Source: CAVVZJ01 sp963752755
Lineage (GTDB): Bacteria; Planctomycetota; Planctomycetia; Isosphaerales; Isosphaeraceae
Length of the DNA: 64,000 nucleotides
Reading direction: 5' to 3'
Assembly: GCA_963752755.1 (NCBI GenBank)
Contig: CAVVZJ010000001.1
Location: 1,860,001 to 1,924,000 of the forward strand
Position 1 is the first letter of the stretch; each line of letters begins with the position of its first letter. This document shows, one piece after another, positions 58,162 through 64,000 of the stretch. A program made the position numbers and the translations under genes. The notes under the pieces were generated by a model. That model was not told where the DNA came from, did no database searches, and saw only the letters and a list, made by a program, of their open reading frames with translations.

Positions 58162-58524
58162 AGGACCGGGCCGCCTCTTGAAATAACGCTTCCGGGAAAC
58201 CCAACGCCCGACGAGTGATCGCACGAGTTCGGTGTGGATGATGGCGTAGGGCACCAGCTCGGCGCCGGGTCCTCCCAGCTGGAACGGCGCGTCGGGGTCA
58301 AGGTGGCCGAGGGGGTATTCGGAGCCGATGACGAGCGGGGGGCGAACCCACGAGGCGGTGGGCCGACCATGGATCTTCCCGAATGCGTCGTCGCCGATCT
58401 CGGCCCGGACATGGTAGTCGCCGGTGCGAGAGCGGACGTGGAGTCGGCGCGGAGGACCGGGCTCAACGCACCATTCCAGATCGCGGCCGTCCACCCGAAA
58501 GGCAATCCAAAGGACGTCACCCAT
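58159..58524 (-). CDS. Hypothetical protein of 121 residues
   Basis: Not recognised. It starts MGDVLWIAFRVDGRDLEWCV and continues RTGDYHVRAEIGDDAFGKIH, PLVIGSEYPLGHLDPDAPFQ and ends in a basic VGRWVSRKRYFKRRPGP. It reads as a compact mixed alpha/beta cytoplasmic protein. The TAG stop is inside the dispersed repeat. A longer minus-strand frame (57978-58544) in another register is less protein-like and was not used. The start is uncertain because no clear ribosome site is seen. Confidence 0.5.
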   Translation of the reverse strand: MGDVLWIAFRVDGRDLEWCVEPGPPRRLHVRSRTGDYHVRAEIGDDAFGKIHGRPTASWVRPPLVIGSEYPLGHLDPDAPFQLGGPGAELVPYAIIHTELVRSLVGRWVSRKRYFKRRPGP

Positions 58525-58937
58525 GGGCAGGTTCCGGCGACCAACTCATCGAGCAGGGCGGAGCCCTCCCGACAAAGCCCCGAGATCCGAACGCTCCGTC
58601 AACGGCAAGAATCTGGAAAAATGGTGATAATCCAGAGCCCCAAATCGGAAGATCTCAACGTCCCTTCGCGTTCGTCGTCCGCGCCGAACCGCCGCCCGAC
58701 CGGCACCGTTCTTTGACAATCCGGACGAGTCCGCGACACGAGGCGCGCCGCGTCGCCGGCCGCCGAACGAACTTCAAAATGGAGGGGCAAGCCCCGAAAT
58801 TTCTCGACGCCACAAGGAGTTGCGCGATGCCCGATCCGCTGACCGGGAGCGTCCCCGGGGCGTCCCCGCGACGTCGCGGGGGCGTCCCGAGCGCGTCGCG
58901 AAAACGTTCCGGGGGCGCCCGGCGCGTTCCCGCCGGC
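58525..58937. other. GC-rich intergenic region with palindrome
   Basis: 413 bases between same-strand genes. From 58848 to 58935 the sequence repeats GCGTCCC-like units. A perfect 18-base palindrome (58864-58881) lies among them. It begins right after the stop of the DUF5989 gene (58938) and may act as its terminator. No gene is seen. Confidence 0.45.
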
Positions 58938-59141
58938 TCAGAAGAGCGTGTAGATGAACGGGGCCGCCGCCGTGCCCGACAGCAGGATCAGGACACCCAG
59001 CAGCAGCAGGACCATGACGATCGGCAGCAGCCACCACTTCTTGTTGTGCTTGAGGAAGTCCCAGAACTCGCCGATCAGCGAGCCGGACGACGGCGGCTCC
59101 GCGACGGCCTTCTCGAATTCGTTGGCAGGAGGCTGATCCAT
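58938..59141 (-). CDS. DUF5989 small membrane protein
   Basis: 67 residues with one transmembrane helix. ATG 59141 gives MDQPPANEFEKAVAEPPSSG, then SLIGEFWDFLKHNKKWWLLP, a helix (IVMVLLLLGVLILLSG) and the end AAPFIYTLF, which is the DUF5989 pattern. This family accompanies SxtJ and carbamoyltransferase genes. A signal or tether for a membrane complex is likely; the function is unknown. It is the third member of the conserved trio. Confidence 0.87.
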   Translation of the reverse strand: MDQPPANEFEKAVAEPPSSGSLIGEFWDFLKHNKKWWLLPIVMVLLLLGVLILLSGTAAAPFIYTLF

Positions 59142-59313
59142 GGGTCGCGTCTCGAACGTGGGGTGAGGTTCGCAGCGCTCAGCGGGTCGACAAGAAGCAG
59201 TCTTCTGGCTTGGCTTCCTGTCGGGTGAGCTCCACACACCGTCTGGGATCGGATCGAAGACGGTGCGCGGAGCCCACCCGACCATTGTCAGACCGACCTT
59301 CTCACTGACCCTC

Positions 59314-59730
59314 TCAGAACTGGCGGAAATACTGCCGGACGTCCGCCGGGGCCGGCTTCGGGAGCCAGTAGGAGGAAATATCAGAACGTCGCCGGAGCAT
59401 CAAGGGGTCGCGACCGGCCAGCCGCATGACCAGGCCGACCGGCAGGAAAAGACCGAAGAAGACCAGGCCGAGCAGGACGTGGGAGACCACCCAGCCGATC
59501 GGAAAGGCCAGCGTCATCCAGGCGACGAAGACCGGCCGGAGCCAGCGCGGCGCGATCAGGCCGGGCACTCCGACACCAACCGCCAGCACGGCCAGGACGA
59601 TCCCGGCCGTCGGGTGATGCTTCCCGAACCCCTGCCAGGCGGCCAGGGCGCCGAAGAAGATCAGCCAGAGCCCGGCGAACTCCCGGAGCATCTTCGTCGT
59701 CGGGTTCCGGGGGATGTCGGACCAGCGCAT
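59314..59730 (-). CDS. SxtJ-family membrane protein
   Basis: 138 residues with three or four hydrophobic segments: FAGLWLIFFGALAAWQGF, AGIVLAVLAVGVGVPGLI, FVAWMTLAFPIGWVVSHVLL and GLVFFGLFLPVGLVMRL, then the conserved end DPLMLRRRSDISSYWLPKP. SxtJ is named from saxitoxin clusters, but this combination with carbamoyltransferase and DUF5989 is widespread and unrelated to toxin. It starts 48 bases after the carbamoyltransferase gene and is probably in one transcript with it. Confidence 0.87.
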   Translation of the reverse strand: MRWSDIPRNPTTKMLREFAGLWLIFFGALAAWQGFGKHHPTAGIVLAVLAVGVGVPGLIAPRWLRPVFVAWMTLAFPIGWVVSHVLLGLVFFGLFLPVGLVMRLAGRDPLMLRRRSDISSYWLPKPAPADVRQYFRQF

Positions 59731-59778
59731 CGGGTGGGCCTCGCATCGGGGCGGGTCGGGTCGGGGTCAAGGATCGAA

Positions 59779-61634
59779 TCAATCCAGCTCGAACTGGGCG
59801 AGGTAGGCCTCGCGCGCCGTCGTATCGATGTCGACCATCTGCTCCGACTTGACGAGCACGGTGTCGCCGAGCACGAGCACGTCCATGTCGGTGCCGAGGA
59901 AGCAGCGGTAAGCGTCCTGCGGGGTGCAGACGATCGGCTCGCCGCGGACGTTGAAGCTGGTGTTGACCAGCACGGGGCAGCCGGTCTGGCGGTGGAAGGC
60001 GTCCATCAGGCGATAGAGGCGCGGGTTGCGCTCATCGTCCACGGTCTGGAGCCGGGCGCTGTAATCGACGTGGGTAACGGCCGGGATCGTCGAGCGGACG
60101 ATGTTGACGCGCTGGCGGAGATCTCGATCCTCCTGCATCCGCTTGAGCTGTTCCGGTGGGATCGGCACCCGCCGTTCCTCGCAGACCGGCGCGACGAGGA
60201 GCATGTATGGGCTTTCCTGGCCGGGCTCCAGCTCGAACCACTCGGACGCATGTTCGGCCATCACGATCGGGGCGAAGGGTCGGAAGCTCTCGCGGAACTT
60301 GATCTTGAGGTTCATCGTCGCCTGCATCTTCGCCGAGCGGGGATCGCCCAGGATACTCCGGGCCCCCAGCGCCCTCGGGCCGAACTCCATGCGGCCCTGG
60401 AACCAGCCGACGACCTTCTCCTCGGCCAGCAAGGCGGCCACGTGCTCGCAGAGATCTTCCTCCGAGTCGAACCGTTGCCCGCGAGCCTCGACCTGGTTGA
60501 GGAACCGCTGCACCTCCTCGGGCGCGAACTCGGGACCGAGCAGGCTGCCTTGCTGCGAGTCTCGACCGCCTGGCTCGCGGGGACGGCCCAGGAGCTGATA
60601 CCAGACGAAGAGCGCCGCCCGAGCGCCCCGCCGGCATCGCCCGCGGCCGGCTGGATCCAGAGCGAGTCGAACGGTCCTTCGCGAAGGAGCTTGCCGTTGG
60701 CCACGCAATTCAGTGCCACGCCGCCGGCCAGGACAAGGTTCTTCATCCCGGTCCGCTCGTGCAGGTCGTGGCCAATCCGGAGGATAATCTCCTCGGTGAC
60801 AGCCTGCACGCTGGCGGCGAGGTCCATGTGGTGCTGGGTCAGCTCGGATTCGGGCTTGCGGGGCGCACCGCCGAAGAGGTCGTGGAACCGCTCGCTGGTC
60901 ATCGTCAGGCCCTGGCAGTAGTTGAAGTAACTCTGGTCGAGCCAGAAGCTGCCGTCAGGCTTGATGTCGATGAGGTGCTGCTTGATCTTGTCGGCAAAGA
61001 TCGGGCGGCCATAGGGAGCCAGGCCCATCAGCTTGTACTCGCCGCTGTTGACCTTGAAGCCGCAATAGTAGGTGAACGCCGAGTAGAGCAGGCCCAGGGA
61101 ATGCGGGAAGTTGATCTGATGAGTCAACGCGATCTTGTTCCCCGAGCCGGTGCCGAAGGTGGCGGTGCCCCACTCGCCGACGCCGTCGAGGGTAAGGATG
61201 GCGGCTTCGTCATACGGGCTGGGGAAGAAGGCGCTGGCGGCGTGGCTCTCGTGGTGATCGGTGAAGACGAGGCGGGCGCGGGTCGGGCCGCCGAGGGCCT
61301 TGTGGATCGTCCGGCGCATGTGCAGCTTGTCCTTCAGCCACAACGGCATGGCCATGACGAAGCTGCGGAAGCCCTGCGGTGTGAACGCCAGGTAGGTTTC
61401 CAGCAACCGCTCGAACTTGGTGAGCGGTTTATCATAGAAGGCGATGAAATCTAGCTGATCAGGCGACAGGCCAGCCTGCTGGAGACAGTAGGCAACGGCG
61501 TTGGAGGGGAAATCCGGGTCGTGCTTCTTGCGAGTGAACCGCTCCTCCTGGGCCGCCGCGACGATCTTCCCGTCGACGACCAGGGCCGCCGCACTGTCGT
61601 GATAAAAAGCCGAGATGCCGAGGATGGCCGTCAT
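59779..61634 (-). CDS. Carbamoyltransferase (NodU/CmcH family), one frameshift
   Basis: About 618 residues. N-terminal YrdC-like/Kae1 fold: ILGISAFYHDSAAALVVDGK, AAAQEERFTRKKHDPDFPS, TDHHESHAASAFFPSPYDEA with metal-binding His, DGVGEWGTATFGTG, NLVLAGGVALNCVANGKLL. C-terminal carbamoyltransferase region: VVGWFQGRMEFGPRALGARS, ILGDPRSAKMQATMNLKIKF, CPVLVNTSFNVRGEPIVCTP. It transfers carbamoyl from carbamoyl phosphate to an acceptor, probably a sugar or lipid. The frame is lost near 60612-60622 after GDAGGALG; adding one base restores ALFVWYQLLGRPREPGG. Confidence 0.92.
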
Positions 61635-61813
61635 CGAGCGTGCCCTTCTCTGCGGTTGCCTGGCCAGGTCGCGCGTTGATCCAATCGAGGCTCAACGGGT
61701 TTGTCGAAGTTGATCCTAGTCGAAGCTCTGTCCGTGGTTCAAGGCGACGAGCCGTGGCTCCCGCCGCCGGGCTCCGGGGGGCGTTGACAGGGAGAAACGT
61801 CCCGGATCGCGCG

Positions 61814-62824
61814 TCATCGCGAGCCAGGCCCGCCGTTGGCTTGCAAACGGAGTGCCTCGATCGCCAAATTGAGGTCCGCCGGGATGGGAGCCGTGAATGC
61901 CAGGGGTTCTCCCGTGCGCGGGTGGGTCAGTTCGAGGCGGTGCGCGTGCAATGCCTGGCGGTCGATCAGGACCCGCTCGGCCTCGGCCGCGTCGGGGCCG
62001 AACACGTCGCCCAGGGTGAGCCGGTCCCGGCCCGAGTAGAGCTTGTCGGCAACGATCGGATGGCCGATGTGCGTCAGGTGGACACGGATCTGGTGAGTCC
62101 GGCCGGTCTCGGGGCGGCAGCGGACGAGCGCGAAGCTAGCGAAGCGTTCGAGGACCTCGTAGAAGGTCACGGCTTCTCGGGCGCCATCCTCGATCGCCCG
62201 GATGGCCATCTTCTCGCGGTAGGTCGGGTGGTGGCCGATCGAGCGATCAACGTAGTCGCTGTCGCGGCTCGGCGTGCCATAGACCAGAGCCAGGTATTCC
62301 TTGGAGACGGTCCGCTCCTCGAACTGGCGGGCCAGGGTGCGATGGTCGCGGTCGTCCTTGCCGACGACAAGCAGGCCGGAGGTGTCGCGATCGAGCCGGT
62401 GGATGATCCCCGGCCGCTCCTCGCCCGAGACGGACGAGAGCCGGTCAAAGTGGAACTGGAGGGCATTGACCAGGGTTCCTGACCAGTTCCCCCGCGCCGG
62501 GTGGACGACGATGCCCGGGTCCTTGTCCACGACGACGAACCCCTCGTCCTCGAAGACGATGCGGATCGGGATGTCCTCGGGTGTTGGGATGCCGTCGCCC
62601 AGATCGGGTAGCCAGACCCGGAGGGTATCCCCCTCGCGGACGCGATACGACGCCTTGACCGACTCGCCGTTGACGAGCACCGCGCCGTGGTCGATCAGCT
62701 TCTGCACGACGCTCCGCGAGAAGTCAGGATAGCGGGCCGCCAGGTACGCGTCGATCCGCTTGCCGACCTGACGGCCTTTGACCTGGAACTCGACGGGCGT
62801 CTCGGACAGGGGCGGGGGTGACAT
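61814..62824 (-). CDS. rluD: RluA-family 23S rRNA pseudouridine synthase
   Basis: 336 residues, length normal for RluD. N-terminal S4 domain (KRIDAYLAARYPDFSRSVVQ, KLIDHGAVLVNGE) for RNA binding, then the synthase with catalytic Asp in HRLDRDTSGLLVVGKDD and the motifs VVDKDPGIVVHPARGN, LVRCRPETGRTHQIRVHLTH and ADKLYSG. It converts uridines to pseudouridine, in RluD at three positions of 23S rRNA helix 69. The assignment to RluD rather than another RluA paralogue rests on the S4 domain and length. Confidence 0.87.
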   Translation of the reverse strand: MSPPPLSETPVEFQVKGRQVGKRIDAYLAARYPDFSRSVVQKLIDHGAVLVNGESVKASYRVREGDTLRVWLPDLGDGIPTPEDIPIRIVFEDEGFVVVDKDPGIVVHPARGNWSGTLVNALQFHFDRLSSVSGEERPGIIHRLDRDTSGLLVVGKDDRDHRTLARQFEERTVSKEYLALVYGTPSRDSDYVDRSIGHHPTYREKMAIRAIEDGAREAVTFYEVLERFASFALVRCRPETGRTHQIRVHLTHIGHPIVADKLYSGRDRLTLGDVFGPDAAEAERVLIDRQALHAHRLELTHPRTGEPLAFTAPIPADLNLAIEALRLQANGGPGSR

Positions 62825-62896
62825 GCGAGCGAGACTCGTCGGCCCGCGTCCCGTTCGGGGCTCGCGGGCCGTCGTTGGCGGGGAGAAAGGGGAGCG

Positions 62897-63941
62897 TCAG
62901 GGCTTGGGCGTCTCCGGAGCCGACCCCCCGGTGGGGGCGAACGGATCGGTCGGCAACTCCGAACTGGCCTTGGGGGCATCCGACTTGCTGGCGGGCGATC
63001 CGGGAGCCAGCTCGCCAGCCGCAGGGGTTGTCGAACTAGGGGCGAACATCTCCGGGGGCAGTTCCGGCAGACCGCTCGCGGGCTGGTCCGACTTCGGCGG
63101 CGGCAAGCTGCCAGAATCCGTGCCGAATCCGGGTGGCAGCGGGGGGCAAGCCCAGGCCCGGTCCGCCAATCGGAGGATGACCAGGCGGGAGTCCTGACCC
63201 GATCCCGGTGCCGAACCCGGCGCCGGTTCCGAGGCCGGCGCCACCGGTGAAGCGTGAGAAGTCCTGGCTGTAGAACTCCTCGTAGAACTTCTTCACCTCG
63301 GGATCGTTGAGCTTCTCGGCCCGCTCCTTCGCCTGGCTGGCGAGCTCGGAATCGGGCCAGTTCGTGGCGACTTGCTGATACTGATCTCGCGCCTCGGACA
63401 GTTCCCCACGTGATTCGAGGGCCCGGGCCATGCCCATCATGGCCAGCCGACGCAGGGGACTCTGTTCGTCAGCCGCCTTGGACACGCGCTCGTACATCTC
63501 GTAAGCCTGGTTCAGGATCGGCTTGGCGGCCTCGCGGTTATTCGGCAGGTCGCGGAGCCCCTCCTGGTAGAGATAGCAGGCGGCCTGGTAGAGGGCCCAG
63601 TCAGCCGCCGGGGTGTTCGGGTGGTCTTCGGCCACCTTCATCAAGGGCCGGACCTCGGCGGGCAACTCCTTGGCATCCTTCTCGGCGGCCGCGCTCACCG
63701 CGGAGGGGACCATGACCTCCAGCCAGGCCTGCGACGACTCTGAACGTCGATTGGTCCAGGAGTTGGCCGCGACCATCGCGACCGACGCCGCGACGACCAC
63801 CCCGCCGATCAGGAGCCAGAACGAGGCCCCTTTCTCGAGACCCCGGCGCAACCAGCGTGCCAGGACGGTCTCGTCCTCCTCGTAATTGTGGATGACGGTC
63901 GGCGCCGCCTCCTTATGTCGATGCTGCGGCTCGTCTTTCAT
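62897..63941 (-). CDS. Membrane-anchored TPR protein with Pro/Gly-rich tail, one frameshift
   Basis: About 347 residues. A cytoplasmic N-terminus, one helix (ASFWLLIGGVVVAASVAMVA) and TPR-like repeats (WALYQAACYLYQEGLRDLPN, LRRLAMMGMARALESRGELS, EARDQYQQVATNWPDSELAS). The layout recalls YfgM/tetratricopeptide proteins. The tail is Gly/Pro-rich; in a run of six C near 63142-63148 the frame changes, giving FGTDSGSLPPPKSDQPASGL and the end TGGSAPETPKP. It may help protein assembly at the membrane. It starts near the window end; a promoter is not visible. Confidence 0.75.
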
Positions 63942-64000
63942 CGTGGCTCGACTTCTTCACGACCCCGCGCGCAAGACGGCGGGGAAAACCATGACGGGGG

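Noticed and set aside
58840..58940. CRISPR-like repeat array
   Set aside because: The GCGTCCC-like units are short, irregular and without spacers of constant size.

Overview
The window is GC-rich (roughly two thirds G+C) and reads as planctomycete chromosome, most likely family Isosphaeraceae. The evidence is the gene content: three DUF1559 pilin-like proteins with the prepilin motif FTLIELLVVIAIIGVLIALL, DUF1501, DUF1552, DUF1553-type and DUF1592-type cytochrome families, many sulfatases and sialidase-like proteins, and a carbamoyltransferase/SxtJ/DUF5989 trio. I found no rRNA, tRNA, CRISPR array, integrase or transposase.

Layout. 1-2.6 kb: the 3' part of an FtsH-type protease and a planctomycete hypothetical gene. 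2.7-6.8 kb: a tandemly duplicated module (lipoprotein + DUF1559, each with promoter-like and terminator-like elements) in which one lipoprotein copy has decayed. 7.2-17.9 kb: a mostly plus-strand catabolic region with a GH5-like hydrolase, two sialidase-like proteins, an AstE/AspA-like deacylase, an HpcH/HpaI aldolase, an SDR oxidoreductase and a sodium:solute symporter. 18-21.8 kb: a sulfatase, an internally deleted ArsM, an OBAP-like lipoprotein and an ArsR regulator. 22-24.8 kb: two exported DsrE proteins and a SoxB/UshA-like metallophosphatase. 24.9-33 kb: a sialidase, a membrane sulfatase, a TPR protein and a two-component system (NtrC type). 33-37.6 kb: an exported helical protein, two transporters and a phosphoesterase. 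37.7-51 kb: two minus-strand operons of planctomycete cytochrome/Tat families. 51.3-54.3 kb: a Tm-1-like protein divergent from an SDR, and a phosphatase. 54.3-56 kb: a third DUF1559/lipoprotein module. 56.2-58 kb: a Y-family polymerase with a small SRAP-like protein behind a palindromic, LexA-like site. 58.1-64 kb: a hypothetical gene, the carbamoyltransferase trio, an RluA pseudouridine synthase and a TPR protein.

About fifteen genes are open only if one or more single-base indels are corrected, usually in runs of G or C. This looks like uncorrected long-read or draft sequence rather than mass pseudogenisation, and I annotate these as whole genes with the shift positions given. A palindromic element of about 110 bp occurs twice, 40 kb apart in opposite orientation, each time covering the stop codon of a gene.

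The most interesting items are the polymerase/SRAP-like pair with its candidate operator, the DsrE-DsrE-SoxB-like set with an unusual GNWE metal-site motif, the ArsM protein lacking its methyltransferase core, the dispersed palindrome, and the duplicated DUF1559 modules.
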